This document shows positions 45,651 through 58,286 of a DNA stretch of 64,000 nt, piece after piece; within the stretch, counting starts at the first letter, position 1, and each line of letters starts with the position of its first letter. The position numbers and the translations under genes were made by a program. The stretch is from Gentiana macrophylla (taxonomy: Eukaryota > Streptophyta > Magnoliopsida > Gentianales > Gentianaceae). The stretch is from the NCBI GenBank assembly GCA_026214975.1, contig CM047810.1:33481255-33545254 (forward strand). The letters are read 5' to 3'. The notes below the pieces were generated by a model. The model was not told the DNA's origin. It worked only from the letters and a program-made list of their open reading frames with translations, and ran no database searches.

Positions 45651-46291
45651 ATTCCAACAAATGCCTTCAATTTTACTACTAAATTTAATACATTTACAAG
45701 TAACAAATTTAACATGCCCAGGCACAACACGACATGTTTTCGATACGGTGTTGATACGCGACACAAAACGACTGCTTCATACATTTTTGAAGAAAATAAA
45801 ATCATATTTTTCATGTTTTTAAAGGATTAAATTCAAGATGTGTTATAAATGATTTGAAAAAAATAATATTATAAATTAACAAACAATGTTCTTAGTCAAA
45901 TTATTTGTTCAAATGTGATAAAAACAATATTTTGAAGGCCAATCGAATTTATGTAATTTCTTTAGGATAATCAAATGCTTATATAGTATTTTAACAATTG
46001 ATGTATTGCGCATTTTATTTAGTTTAGTTATGTGTACTTTTTAATCTTAATGTTTACATTACTCGTATCAGTATTGTGTCATGCATTATATCTGTGTCCG
46101 TACTTGAGCAGCAGAGGTAGACCGAAAAGATGAAGAGAGAAATGAGTCAAATAAATTATTTTCTAATTTTTTAAGGAAATATTTTATTTTAAAAGAGAGA
46201 AAAAAGAAAAGAAAAAAAAGGGTTGCCGATGGTGAGACAGAATGTGAACAGAGTCCCATTCCACTTCACATTTGGTTGCTTTCCATCGTCA
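45651..46291. other. Intergenic
   Basis: The stretch is AT-rich with no gene or repeat I can name, apart from an A/G-rich run at 46185-46220. Confidence 0.5.
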
Positions 46292-46306
46292 TTATTTGTG
46301 CCATTG

Positions 46307-46509
46307 GTAAAGGGTTGGGCGTGGTGTAGTGCCTAGCGGAGTCTAAAAGCCGGAGTGTTGGGGTTCGAGTAAAGTAAAGGTCGGCCACTTTCAGTAGAAG
46401 ATAAAATAACGCAGTGGCCTTCCTGGAGGCTGCAGGCCTCGATCTAACTCTCATCGCGACTCTGTAGGATCGGGGTAAGGGGCGCTACTGATTAGTGTTT
46501 AACTAGTTT
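46307..46509 (+). mobile_element. tRNA-related SINE
   Basis: The 203-bp body is flanked by a perfect 15-bp duplication TTATTTGTGCCATTG (46292-46306 and 46510-46524). Near the start, GTGGTGTAGTGCC (46321-46333) resembles an RNA polymerase III A box and GGGGTTCGAGT (46360-46370) a B box, at normal spacing. The end is a short T-rich tail (CTAGTTT). These are the hallmarks of a plant SINE mobilised by a LINE. Confidence 0.83.
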
Positions 46510-46524
46510 TTATTTGTGCCATTG

Positions 46525-46904
46525 TAGTGTGTAAGAAATTAGCCAATGTCACTTTTTGAGATAAAGTGCACTTTACATTGTGATAAAAAAGATCACTGTA
46601 TATGCTCTAAAAATATATATAGCAGTGTGGACCTCCCTGACTGTCCATATAGCTATAAAGAAATGTTCTATAAGGTGTGGAACTGGGGAAGTTAGTTGAC
46701 GAATACCCCCGAATTAGGGTTTTGATTTAAAAAACAAAGCAACGTGTGAGAAATTTGAAGCTAGCTTGAAGCATTTAATAATTTATTGTTGACAACTTTA
46801 ACTCTACATTTTTTAAAACTTTGTGGGTCTTTCCACTTGTTTTTTAGGGGTAAATTAAGGAGATTTATTGCATCATATCATAAGAAATAACGTCAAGAAC
46901 ATGA
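46525..46904. other. Intergenic
   Basis: This continues the sequence split by the SINE. No gene is seen. Confidence 0.5.
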
Positions 46905-47446
46905 GGTGGCGGCGAGGCGCCTTACTCCTTACAACCTACAAAGCTTAATCCTTCTCTTGCTAAGAGATGAGCCGGCATATTGCCCTCATGTTTAGCAAAG
47001 GAGAAATTTACATTAGTGAAAATGGGAAGAAATTTCCTACAATCATCAATAAGCATCCCTATGGGGGAATAATTAGGGTCCGTGCTCAACATCTTTTGGT
47101 GGGCTAAGAGCGAATCTCCTCGAAGACAACATAGAAAAAACCTTACTTAATAGCTAGGAAAATCGCATGATATAAAGCCAAGAGTTGTCATATGACCATG
47201 TTGTAATTTCCTTCAATTGTCATAGAAAAATGTGAAAGATATTACCATTGCTATTACACATCAGGCCACCAACGACAACACTATCTTCTCTCATTGCGAA
47301 GTCGACATTAAATTTGGTCCAAGTTCTCCTATGATTTACTGAGTTGTTAGGGAATGTCTACAATAAAGTTGCCTGAATGTAGGAGTGGGCTTCGGCTTCG
47401 GCCTGTGCGCAAATAGCGTCAACACTTGTTTGTTTATTATCATAAG
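46905..47446 (-). pseudogene. LINE RNase H end (left half of a split LINE)
   Basis: On the minus strand the text reads WTKFNVDFAMREDS, VVVGGLMCNSNG and, after stops and frame changes, SPIGMLIDDC and a region near AHLLAREGLSF. This is the RNase H domain at the 3' end of plant LINEs. It continues across the copia insertion at 47452 into 54349-55560. Confidence 0.7.
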
Positions 47447-47451
47447 CTCAT

Positions 47452-47656
47452 TGTTGAGAATAAGAGTGATGATTAGGACCATTGTAGAAGACAAATGTCA
47501 TTAGCTTGTCCTGCCATGTGTCTAGTGGATTAGAGAGAATATTAGTTTGTTGAATATTCTGTTGAATGTAGTAACATAAATACCTCACTGATGTAATGCC
47601 ACAATCATGAAATGAATTAACAAAACATTCAATTTTCCCTTTTACTGCTAATTTAT
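47452..47656 (+). repeat. 5' LTR of the copia element
   Basis: It starts TGTTGAGAATAAGAGTGATG and ends TTAATTTAT-like (GCTAATTTAT), two bases before the PBS. The matching 3' copy is at 54139. Confidence 0.9.
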
Positions 47657-47658
47657 CT

Positions 47659-47671
47659 TGGTATCGGAGCC
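47659..47671 (+). other. Primer-binding site of the copia element
   Basis: TGGTATCGGAGCC differs by one base from the usual initiator-Met tRNA site TGGTATCAGAGCC and lies two bases after the LTR. Confidence 0.85.
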
Positions 47672-47675
47672 GGTC

Positions 47676-50208
47676 ATGGAGCAGACCTCTGCTCCGCCGT
47701 CAGTGGCGGCGCCACCACCCATTGTTTCACTTGTTCAGTCCGGAACCACCACTCCTGGAAACATAACCACCCACATGCAGCAAACCCCACCTCCGTTTGC
47801 TCCTTCAACTATGCAAATTTCCAGATTAGATCCAACTTCCTCAGTCCTCCGACCACCAATTTTCAATTATCCGGTTATGTTGTCCTTCTCGATTGGATCT
47901 GGTGCTGTTCCTCCACCATCTTCGTCCAAATTAGTACCACCATCACCCCTTTCACTAACACCTTTTTCTGGTCATCTCACCCCTATAACAAAGTCAAACT
48001 GGATTGCAATAATTATCTACTGTGGCACTATACAATTCTTTTGGTTGTTCGTGGTCTCAAACTTGAAGGTCATTTGTTGGGACAATCGGACAAACCATCA
48101 GAGTCTTTGACTTATCCTGGACCCGGCGGTACCATTCTTACTAACACAATTCCAAATCCGGCCTTTGCATAATGGAATCAAGTTGACCAGTTGCTCATGG
48201 GATGGTTACTGGGGTCAATGACTGAACAAGCACTCTTAGAGATGATGGGGTGTGATACTCCAGTAGAAGTATGGAAGGTGCTTGAAGATTTGTTCAACAA
48301 TCGTTCAGAAGCCCGGATGCTTGAATTCAAGGATGCTCTTACTAAAACGACGAAGGGAAGCAAGACCATGGCTGACTATCTTGCTCTTATGAAGTCCCAT
48401 GCTGACAATCTTGCTGTTGCTGGTTACCCAGTTTCGAAGTTTGAACTTATTTTTTCAACTCTGGAGGATTAGACAAAAATTATGAAGCTGCAATCGTAAA
48501 TATCATTGCAAGGGTTGGCTCACTCACCTGGCAGGAGGTGCAATCGCAACTTATCACCCATGCATGAAAAACAAGTGGCACGATTCAATCCTGTCCAATC
48601 CCTTGATTCCTCACCCTCAGCTCACCTAGCTGCTAAGTACAACCCTAGATCAGACAATAGACCCCAACATCAAGGCAATTATAACTCACCTAGAGGAAGA
48701 GGCCAATCCAGAGGTGGCCGGACAAGAGGTATGGGTGGCAAAAGTTTGAGTGGTGGTAGAAGTTCAAATCCTGGGGTCCAATGTCAAGTCTATGGAAAAA
48801 TTGGGCACACATCCAACATCTGTTGGCACAGTACGAGGAGGATTTCAATAACACCAACCCTCAGGGGCATCCACAAAGCAATCCGCCTCAAGGTCAGAAT
48901 CACAACCCTAAGCAAGTATCTGCTTACTTGGCTACACCATAATCTGTGGGAGATCAAGCTTGGTACATGGACAGTGGTGCCTCTAACCATGTTACCTCTG
49001 ACCTTAACAACCTACATCTGAGCTCCAACTATGCTGGTAATGATACTTTGACAGTTGGTAGTGGTGAGAAACTGGAAATAACACACATTGGTAGTAGTAC
49101 ATTGCACACACCCTACACTAATCTTGTCTTAAATTCCCTTTTACATGCCCCTCATATTACTGAAAACCTCCTGAGTATTTCCAAACTTGCTCATGATAAT
49201 CCTGTTTACATTGAACTTGACTCTTCTCATTGTTTTGTCAAGGATCTGAATCAGGGAAGACACTTCTAGTAGGGGTGCTGTCTGATGGTCTCTACAAGCT
49301 TCCTACTGATGCTGCTGCTAAGAGCTCCATTCACTCCAAAACCTACCCTGCAACTCAACCTTCTGGTCCCTCCTCTCTAGTCAGTGTTAGTAGTTTGAAA
49401 GTTGATGCCAATGTGTGGGACAATAGATTAGGTCATCCTTCTAAGAAGGTCTTAGACCATGTGTCTTCAAATTGAAATGTTTCTGTTTTTTTTAATGAAA
49501 TGAAGTTTTGTGAAGCCTGCCAATTTGGCAAAGGCCATGCCCTTCCCTATAATCCCTCTAATTCTCATGCCTCACATGTGTTAGACTTAATACACTCATA
49601 TCTTGGGGACCTGATCCTGTCAAATCCACCACAGGATATACTTACTACATCAATTTCATTGATGATCACTCCAGGTTCACCTAGATATATCCATTTAAAT
49701 ACAAGTCTGATGCACTCTCCACCTTTAAAGAATTTCAAGACCTTAGTTGAAAACAGTTTAGCACCAAAATAAAATGTATTCAAACTGACTGGAGGGTAAT
49801 ATAGATCTCTAGTCCCACTTTTGAAAGAATCTGACATCATTTTTAGACACCCCTGTCCACACCTACATGAACAGAATGGTAGAAGTGAAAGAAAGCATAG
49901 GCACATTGTAAACTTGGCCTAACTCTACTTGCGCAAGCATCTATGCCGCTTAGATTCTGGTGGGATGATTTTAAACACTCTGTTACTCTCATCAATATCC
50001 TTCATTCCTCAGTCCTCAAATTCGAATCTCCATTTGAAGTTCTCTACCACACCACACCTAACTACACCATTCACATAGTATTTGGATGTGCTTGTTTCCC
50101 ACACCTTAGGTTTTACCTCTCCCACAAGTTTAACTTTAACTCCTCACAGTGTGTCTACCTTGGCACATCTCCTGATCATAAGGGTCACTTATGCCTGTTT
50201 GAATCAGG
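47676..50208 (+). pseudogene. copia gag, protease and integrase (broken)
   Basis: Gag starts at the ATG at 47676 (MEQTSAPPSVAAPPP). A gag helix region at 48191-48472 (TPVEVWKVLEDLFNN, MADYLALMKSHADN) lies in another frame. The zinc knuckle near 48779 has lost its second Cys (CQVYGKIGHTSNIC). Protease is at 48946 (YMDSGASNHVTSD). Pre-integrase sequence follows (WDNRLGHPSKKVLDH, FCEACQFGKGH). The integrase core from 49565 is frameshifted, and its end (SPFEVLYHTTPNY, HKGHLCLF) stops at 50208, where a solo LTR has inserted. Stops and frame changes make it inactive. Confidence 0.87.
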
Positions 50209-52033
50209 TGTTGGAAAGGTGTCCTAAACCCAATCGGGTTGGACCGGATCCGACCGGGTCGGGTCATTTACAGTCTATTTAGTTCATGTAATAACTTTAT
50301 TATGATTAATAAAAAACACTTATGTTATTATATATATTGTTTGTCTTCATATTATTTGTTGTATATATATAGTAACGCCCCTAGTGTCAATCTGTGATAG
50401 AGAAACCGTGATAGTGATTATGGTTTATGAGATCTCTAATCACTATAACAAGATTGGTACTTAAATGTCTCTAGTCTTATGTATTATCAAATGGGACATT
50501 TATAGCATAATTAGACTAGCACGTATTGGATGTCTTTTATCTTTTAGAAGGTAAGGATAGATCTCGTCTATCGAAGTGTAGGGACACTTGGACTGTACGT
50601 GGACGTGTATTAGAGAATACGTACGTTAGACTGACCCACTTACATTAAGTGTCACACTATGTGGCGATTGTGTAATTATCCTTTTGACCGGAGTCTTCAT
50701 GGCATCACGGTGTGGATTGTCATGCTTTGACACTATTGAGATTTCTCCTAACCACGGAGCGATCATGCGGTAGTGATTGGTTGTGATATTGAAGCATGCG
50801 GAGTATACATGATTGGTCGTCCGGGACTCGCGTATCCTATGATTGTGATCGAATATCCGAAATGGCCTTCTTATAAGGAATGTCTAGCTCTCGAGAATCT
50901 TTGCAAAGTGGAGTAAATGTGTTATTCTGAGAGAGCATGATATCCAGATTATAAGATACGATCGTTAATGTATTGACACTTGAGATACGATCATATGGAT
51001 ATTATTACAGCGATAGGATTGTAAGTTACACGGTAACTGCTTCACATGAAAAGTAGTAGTCATTGCTTTTGACTCTTTCGATGATTGGGGTTCACGGTGT
51101 GTTGCTTGACGATATCCCGTGATCGTTAGGTATGAAGGGCATTTTAGTAAATTGCACTTTGTGTCTACGGCCAATATATTCGGAAGCCTATCGGGTCACA
51201 CACATATGAACATCGAAAGTCGGATTAAAATGCGGTTATAGTTGATAACCAAATAAGGAAAGTTTATCTACAGACTATAAAGGTTATAGTGGTAAATTAA
51301 TATGGTGATATTTATTTATTATGAATAAATAAAATACAAGATATTAATTATATACAAATTATATTAATTAAAGAATATTCCGGAAGTTAATCTTTTGACT
51401 ATTGGGGCGCCACAATTGAGTGTATAAGATACACTTGGATTGTGCACTTTAATTAATAAGATTGTCATAATATTAATATAAGATATTAATTGATTTTGGA
51501 AAAAATAGATTTATGGTAATGAGATAATTATAATCACTATAAGATATTGGCAAAATAAATTATAATTAAAGAGATAAATCAATCTAGTTGATTTTCCTTA
51601 TTTTTATTGGGAAAATGTTTTCTTCTCCTCCACACATATGGGGCGCCACTTTTAGCTATAAATAAGAGGTGGGTGTCAAGCTCTTTTGTACATCACAATT
51701 GCAAGAGCTCATAGTTCTTGTGTAAAATAGAGAGCAATTCATAGTGAGTTTGTGAGGGAAGAAAAGGGCCGGTCTAGCAACCGGAGTTTTTCCGATAGCA
51801 ATCCAAGGAGGATTCCGGCAAGAGGTTCGTGTGGATTAGCGATAGAGGCCGGACGCGTCGACGGCTTGCGCACTGAACTACTCTCTGTTGACGGTCAAAG
51901 CGACGATCTTATAGATCATCTAAGGTATAACCGTCAAACTACTTAACGTATGTATTGCATTAAACGAAGAACGATCTAGAAAAAGGAAATCAAATTTTAA
52001 ATTCCGCTGCATTAAACTAGTGATTTCCTAACA
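50209..52033 (+). mobile_element. Solo LTR, Angela-like copia, nested in the copia element
   Basis: It begins TGTTGGAAAGGTGTCC, ends GATTTCCTAACA and is flanked by TCAGG (50204-50208 and 52034-52038). It is a homologue of 6031-8042 in the opposite orientation, about 190 bp shorter. A TATA-like GCTATAAATAAG is at 51654. The host reading resumes cleanly after it (RLYITRNVTFNET). No internal domain is present. Confidence 0.85.
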
Positions 52034-52038
52034 TCAGG

Positions 52039-54163
52039 CAGACTGTACATCACTAGGAATGTCACCTTTAATGAAACACATTTTCCTTTCTCACATGGTT
52101 TCTCTCAAGGCCCTCACAGATCTGTTCAGACTGACCCTTCTTCCACTAATTTCATGCATTTTCTGGCTCATTTTGCATCACAGAGGACCAGCAGCAGTAC
52201 AGACTCATCAGACCATAAAATCCAACACCAACTACTGGCAGTGCTCATTCCTCTACATCCACTTCCTCTTCAGGGGGCAACACACTACATCACCATCATC
52301 TAGATCTTCTGCATCAGCTACTGCATTATCATGCCCCAGTCACTCTTGTACTAATTCACCCTCTTCATCATCATCTACATCACCCTCATACACTTCACCT
52401 ACTACTCACTCTGACAACACTAGACATGAAGATGAATAGCATGTAACCACTGTATCCACCACTAATAATACACAACAACAACAGAGAACCCAAGAAACCT
52501 ACACACTCTATGCAAACAAGATCCAAAAGTGGAATCTTTAAGCCCAAAACCTACATTTCCACTATAGTGCCACTTCCAGCAACTTACCCTATTGAACCTG
52601 TCAAAGTGTCAGACGCCTTAGCTATTCCTCAGTGAAAGAAGGCCATGGAAGATGAATACATTGCACTGATGAAGAGTGACACCTGTGAGCTTGTTCCACC
52701 TAGCACTAGCCATCAGCTGGTTGGTAACAAGTGGATATTCAAGTTAAAAACTGAACCTTGATGGCTATGTACTAAAGTACAAGGCAAGACTGGTTGCCAA
52801 GGGGTATCTATAGTCCTATGGAGTAAACTTCACTGAGACCTTCAGTCTAGTTGCAAAGTCATCCACCATCAAAGTTATTATTGTCATATCAGTCACCTTG
52901 AATTGGGAAATTAGGCAAGTGGACATCAATAATGTGTTTCTAAATGGTCCATTGCATGAGACAGTGTATATGCCACAACCAGAAGGCTTTGTGGATCCCA
53001 TAAAAACTACTTATGTTTGCAGACTTAATAAGGCTCTACATGGGTTAAAGCAGGCACCCAGAGCCTGGTTTGATGCACTTAAAACACAGATGGCCAACTG
53101 GGGTTTTTATCAATCCAAGTCTGACAGCTATTTATTTGTTTTCAGAAGGGGTCAAGTTCTTCTCTATGTCCTGGTATATGTAGATGACATACTTGTCACT
53201 GGCAACTCACAACTGCACATTCAGAAATTCATTCAAACTTTAAATTCCACCTTTGCATTGAAGGACTTGGGAAACCTATCACACTTTCTAGGCATGGAGG
53301 CACACAAAGACAGTTCTGGACTTTATCTAACTCAAAAACATTATGCCACACAACTACTCAAAAGACTAGACTTGGACAATGTTAAAGCTTTCCCCACTCC
53401 TATGATTGCTGATAAACACTATGAACCTAATCAAGGTACTCTCATGACTAATCCTAGCTTATATATGTGTGCTATTGGAGGACTCCAATATCTAACTCTT
53501 ACTAGACATGATATCACCTATGCAGTGAATTGTCTTAGTCAGTTTATGCAATCACCAACTGATGTTCATTGGTATGCTCTTAAGAGATTACTGAGATTTG
53601 TTAAATGCACTATAGGAGAAGGACTGCATTTCAAACCTAGTCTCACACTCCAGATTAGTAGTTACTCTGATGCTGATTGGGCATGTGATGATTCGGACAA
53701 AAAGTCAACTGGTGGCTATTGTGTTTATATAGGAGTTTCTTTTGTGTCCTGGAGCTCCAAAAAGCAAAATGTAGTGTCCAGATCCAGTGCTGAATCCGAG
53801 TACAGGTCACTGGCAAATCTGGCATCTGAATTACAGTGGTTGCAGCATCTTATGAAGGAAATGCATATCAAAATTCCCAGTACTCCTATAGCTTGGTGTG
53901 ACAATATAAGTGCAACATTCCTGGCACATAATCCCGTGTTCCATGCTAGGACAAAACACATTGAAGTTGATGTTCACTATGTGAGGGACTTGGTACTTAT
54001 AGGATTCATTTCAGTCAAGTACATACATACAGCTGATCAGATTGCTGACTGGTTAACTAAGGCTCTACCATCTTCCCAGTTTCAACTGTTCAAGAACAAA
54101 CTGAATGTTGTTACTCCACCATCTAGCTTGAGAAGGGGTGTTGAGAATAAGAGTGATGATTAG
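52039..54163 (+). pseudogene. copia reverse transcriptase and RNase H
   Basis: The first part (52039-52890) has the linker and RT start with stops and frameshifts (KWIFKLKTEP, then TETFSLVAKSS in shifted form). From 52898 one frame of 421 aa is open to TGA-type stop in the 3' LTR: WEIRQVDINNVFLNGPLHE, LVYVDDILVTGN with the catalytic YVDD, ALKDLGNLSHFLGME, then RNase H with YSDADWACDDSDKKSTGGY and ESEYRSLANLASE. Loss of the first RT third and of upstream frames makes it inactive. Confidence 0.9.
54130..54138 (+). other. Polypurine tract of the copia element
   Basis: GAGAAGGGG lies just before the 3' LTR, the usual place and form for copia elements. Confidence 0.8.
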
Positions 54164-54343
54164 GACTCTTGTAGAAGACAAGTGTCATTAGCTTGTTCTG
54201 CCATGTGTTGAGTGGATTAGAGAGAATATTAGTTTGTTGAATATTCTGTTGATTGTAGTAACATAAATACCTCACTGATGTAATGCCACAATCATGAAAT
54301 GAATTAACAAAACATTCGGTTTTCCCTTTTACTGTTAATTTAT
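54139..54343 (+). repeat. 3' LTR of the copia element
   Basis: It is 205 bp, TGTTGAGAATAAGAG to TTAATTTAT, followed by CTCAT. The RNase H frame ends inside it. Confidence 0.9.
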
Positions 54344-54348
54344 CTCAT

Positions 54349-55560
54349 GCACAACGCGACTTCCAAATCCACCAAAGAGTACAAATAATTCTAGACCTCA
54401 TTTTCCCTTCTTTACCAACAAGTAGTTCAAAAAAATCAAGGTTGGAGAAAAATCGTTGTTCATACCAATAATTACCATTTGGAGTGGTTCTTCAAACCTC
54501 TCTAGCAATAATGCACTAAAAAACAATATGTATTCGTTTCCTTGGTTTTATAACAAACTGGGCTATACCATTTCCCAGCCGGCGAGATTTGAGATTTCGA
54601 GAAGTAGGCAACGCACTGGATAACAATTTCCAACAATAATGTTTGATCTGAGGCTTAACATTCAAGGACCAAAGAGAATCCATACCTTCGTATAAACACG
54701 AGAGGAAGAATGGAGTGATGCATCTTCAATGTTGAGTTTTAGCTCTTGTGCCAAGTGGTAGCCTGATGTAACTGTGTAATTTTGATTAGAAGTATAGTGC
54801 CAAAAAAGAGAGTCATCATTATTGCCCTGAGGGATAGGTGATCGATGAAATGCTAGCAGCTTACAGAGGGATCAAAAGCCTATTTGTATAAACACGAGAT
54901 GAAGAATGGAGTGTTGCATCTTCAATGTTGAGTTTTAGCTCTTGTGCCAAGTGGTAGCTGATTTAACTGTGTAATTTGATTAGAAGTATAGTGCAAAAAA
55001 GAGAGTCGTCATTATTGCCCTGAGGGATAGGGGATCGGTGAAATGCTAGCAGCTTACAAAAGGATCAAAAGCCTATTTAAATAGACCTTGGTTCCATGTT
55101 CGAGTACTATTGATTATAAGGCAACTGACATGGTCCGTTGAAAAACTGGTTTGGGGTATGCGTTGAAACTTGGCTGCAAAGGCAGCCATGGGTCCTTCTC
55201 AATAATAACTTTATTCCAATTATTCATTGCAAGCCCCTAAAAAGTAAACCACGACCCTTGATAATGCTTCGCCACACCATAGAAGGCTGAGAGGTGATTG
55301 TGTTTGTTTGGAGATCTTTCGTAGCAAAATATTTAGCCTTTAAGACCATTGAAGATAAGGAGTTCTAATTTGTAAGCAATTGGCAGGCCTGCTTTGCAAG
55401 AATAGTAATACTAAAACATTCCAGGTCCCGGAATCCCATGCCTCCTTCGGCCTTTGGTTTGCAACACTGTTTCTAACTTTTCCAAAGTATTTTTACATCG
55501 CCTTCATCGTTTCTCTAGAAAAATCGTCTAATCGTTATCTCCAAATCAATTATCAAGTCT
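54349..55560 (-). pseudogene. LINE RT end and zf-RVT (right half of a split LINE)
   Basis: On the minus strand, from 55560 down: KAEGGMGFRDLECFSI and ILAKQACQLLTN (end of RT in plant LINEs), KAKYFATKD, then the connection WHYTSNQNYTVTSGYHL, LNVKPQIKHYCWKLLSSA and LPTSRNLKSRR, the zinc-binding domain start. It runs to the copia insertion and continues at 46905-47446. Stops are present. It contains a tandem duplication. Confidence 0.78.
54691..55077. repeat. 196-bp tandem duplication inside the LINE fragment
   Basis: TATAAACACGAGA starts at 54691 and again at 54887. The copies share ATCTTCAATGTTGAGTTTTA, CTCTTGTGCCAAGTGGTAG, TTGCCCTGAGGGATAGG and GATCAAAAGCCTATTT, and differ by about a dozen bases and small indels. 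Confidence 0.9.
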
Positions 55561-56901
55561 TTGGGTAAGACGGACCACTACAATACAACTTTTCCACTTG
55601 TTATTAAATAAATAAAAGTTGTTTTTGTTTAAAATAAAAAAAAGAAAAAGAATTGACTGCAATGCAAATATGCATGAATCAAAAATATTATTTAATTGGT
55701 CCGAAATATGGAGTTGGACAATATCTTATCTTCATATCTAATAAAGGAACAAGGGGCGCTTCTTGTGGAGCTCTTGGTACTGCCACGTTTCGGGCTCTGA
55801 TTGGCCCGACATTTTTTTATTTTTTTTTTATTTTTATTTTCCCTTTGAAATTATAGCGACGCTTTTTGACTTATAGCGACGCTTTTGATGTTTTTTTATA
55901 TTTTTTATATTTTTTTCTCTCATTTCTCCCTTTCCACTAACTTTTCACCTATACATACATATATATGTATCTATATCTACATTGTCTTTTCTTTTCTTCT
56001 CACCTCCTTCGATCTTTGCGACGCTTTCGGGTATTTTTATCTGATTTCTTATCTTATTGTATTACATTATATCGTTTCGTATTTTGATTTTATTTCATTG
56101 TAGGCTTTTATTATAAATATCGACTTCGTGACATGTTATTTTTTATTTCGTTCGTTGCATTATACAATGATATATTTATGCTTCTTTCCCCTTTAGATTC
56201 TAACGTATTCTTTTTTTTCGGTCGTTGCATTATACAAGGAGTACTTTGTTAGTATTTCGCATCTTCGGTTTATAACGTGTTTTCATGATGTTTTTTCTTT
56301 TCATCATACGTCGTTTGTTTTATATTGTTCCGAAAATGATTTCGTACATTGTATTTCCTTTATAAAAAATAATATTATGTTGTTATTATTCTATGGAATA
56401 TTGTAATATAATTATTGTTATAAGTCGTTAAACTTTTGTTATCACCCGGCCATAATAACTGATATTTTACTACTATGTCGGTGTTTTTCAATTTCTTTTT
56501 GTTTTAAATATTAAGTGTCTTGAACTCGTTTGTCGGGTGTAGCTCTATTAATCAATCATTTGTTGTATAGTTTTTTAAAGAAGTCGGTGGAAAAACTTTC
56601 CGGGCGTCGTTTACGGGAACAAATCTAATTATTAAAACCGAAAGATTTGACTATAGTTTTTTTTAAAGGTTATGCGATTGCGTACAAGTTTTGTTAAGGG
56701 TGAATTTATACGATTGATAATGCTATATTTTATGTTATTTTCTCTCATATTTGTATGAATTTGTATAAGAAACGAGCGTTTAATGGATTTATCGAGCAAA
56801 TGGTATTTTAAATAAGTTATTCGCAACATAGGATTAATTTATGTGTTTTAATTATGTTTTTATGATTATTTGGCGATATTACATTTTGCGATATTTTTAT
56901 G
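55561..56901. other. Intergenic before the Athila element
   Basis: The stretch is T-rich. A short phrase TTATAGCGACGCTTTT occurs twice in a row (55851, 55871). No gene or clear element is seen. Confidence 0.5.
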
Positions 56902-58263
56902 TGTCATAAAAGCACAAATTCGAGCTCAAGAGGTGATCCAAAGATGATCAAGTCGGAATTGATTAAGGAGGAAGAGATAATGATGATTTACATTGAATTA
57001 AAAGGAGATAAAGATAAAGAAATCGAAATCAGCCATATTGGGTGGCGTCGAGTCCCGTCCGGTGGGCCGGGCGATGGATGGAATTGAGCAGCGTCGGAGA
57101 TGGGAAGTTGATTCGGGATGTTTGGGCCATTTGAAGTGGGCGCGCCGTCTGGGCGGCGTTTGGTCATGACTTCGGCCCGATTTGAAGTTCATATGAAGAA
57201 TGGGCGGGCGTTCACCTACCAGACGGGCGTCCATAATGCCGACTTAGTGAAACCGCCTCAAATTTCTATAAATAAGTAATTTGTTTTCTCCACAAAAGGG
57301 GATCATACACTCATTATTCAAAACCCTAAACCTAGAAGGCGGCTTTAGGCTGCGTTTTCATCTTTTATTCCCGTTTTATGCTCTTAGTTTAGATTAAAAA
57401 CTAGTTACTTTTATATCTGCATTTACGCAAATTTGAGTTCTTGAGGATGTTCGAGGCTAAAAGCTTCATCAAGCGAGTATTGTGAAGCCGTCCAACAATT
57501 GTTGATTTCGTTTTCTTCGATTATCTTGTGAGTTTTTAATAAAGGTTGTTTCTTATTCATGCTTATTCATGTTTAAATTGCTCTTATATCGGAAGATGTG
57601 CATGTGTTGATTGTTTATTGTTGATGGAAGTCTTAATAAACCCTAGATCACCATGAATAAGAATAGTAATTCGAATCTATCATAACGGAAGTTAATAGGT
57701 CGATTCTTAGATTATAAACACAAAGTTTGCACCTTTGGTTAGAAAAGCGCGTTAATCTTACATCGGAAGATAATAGATTAATAGATGAACTTTCTAAGGA
57801 ATTAGGGTTCATGTTTAGGTGAGGTGAATCACAACCTAGATAAAAGCGCAATATAATCGAGATAGAAATCAATGCTTGTTGGATAGGTGGATCAATCCTC
57901 GTTTGCTCGTTATAAATTTGATTTAAATCCTTAAAAGCTTGAATTTGTCTAGTTAGTTTACTTTTATCTCGCATCTTAGATTAGTTAGTTTAAATTGGTT
58001 CGTGACCCGTATCCTTCACGGCTTTAGATCATCTCTTACGTCGGTTTTACGTTTTAGTTAAGTTTAATTTTTCGGTATTCGTTTAGTTTTATCCATTATT
58101 TAGCTTAGTAATCGTGACATAGGTTAGTTAGATAAAAACTAGAAATCACAATCGTTTAGTTCCCGTAAGATCGACCCGGCATTAACCGCTATTACTACGA
58201 TCCTTATACTTGAGGTTAACCGGATTATTACTTGTTTATTTTGTGTTGATAAAATCCGTGACA
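56902..58263 (+). repeat. 5' LTR of the Athila-like element
   Basis: It is proposed from the inverted ends TGTCA and TGACA, the latter 5 bases before the PBS. A TATA box (TATAAATA, 57267-57274) fits an LTR promoter. The right edge is well supported by the PBS; the left edge is a guess since no second LTR is in view. Confidence 0.55.
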
Positions 58264-58268
58264 AGTTT

Positions 58269-58286
58269 TGGCGCCGTTGCCGGGAA
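58269..58286 (+). other. Primer-binding site (tRNA-Asp type) of the Athila-like element
   Basis: TGGCGCCGTTGCCGGGAA is the classic Athila-group primer site, complementary to the 3' end of tRNA-Asp. Confidence 0.9.

Larger units (their letters stand above)
47452..54343 (+). mobile_element. Ty1/copia LTR retrotransposon with nested solo LTR
   Basis: The 205-bp LTRs (47452-47656, 54139-54343) differ at about 10 sites. The 5-bp duplication CTCAT flanks it (47447-47451 and 54344-54348). A Met-tRNA type PBS and a purine tract are in place. The order gag, protease, integrase, RT, RNase H is copia. Without the solo LTR (50209-52033) and its duplicated site the element is about 5.1 kb. Confidence 0.92.

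Noticed and set aside
46323..46370. A functional tRNA gene
   Set aside because: A- and B-box-like words exist, but there is no cloverleaf or anticodon arm; a SINE explains them.
52059..52439. Ser/Thr-rich 126-aa frame
   Set aside because: It is an alternative frame of the low-complexity linker of the copia polyprotein.
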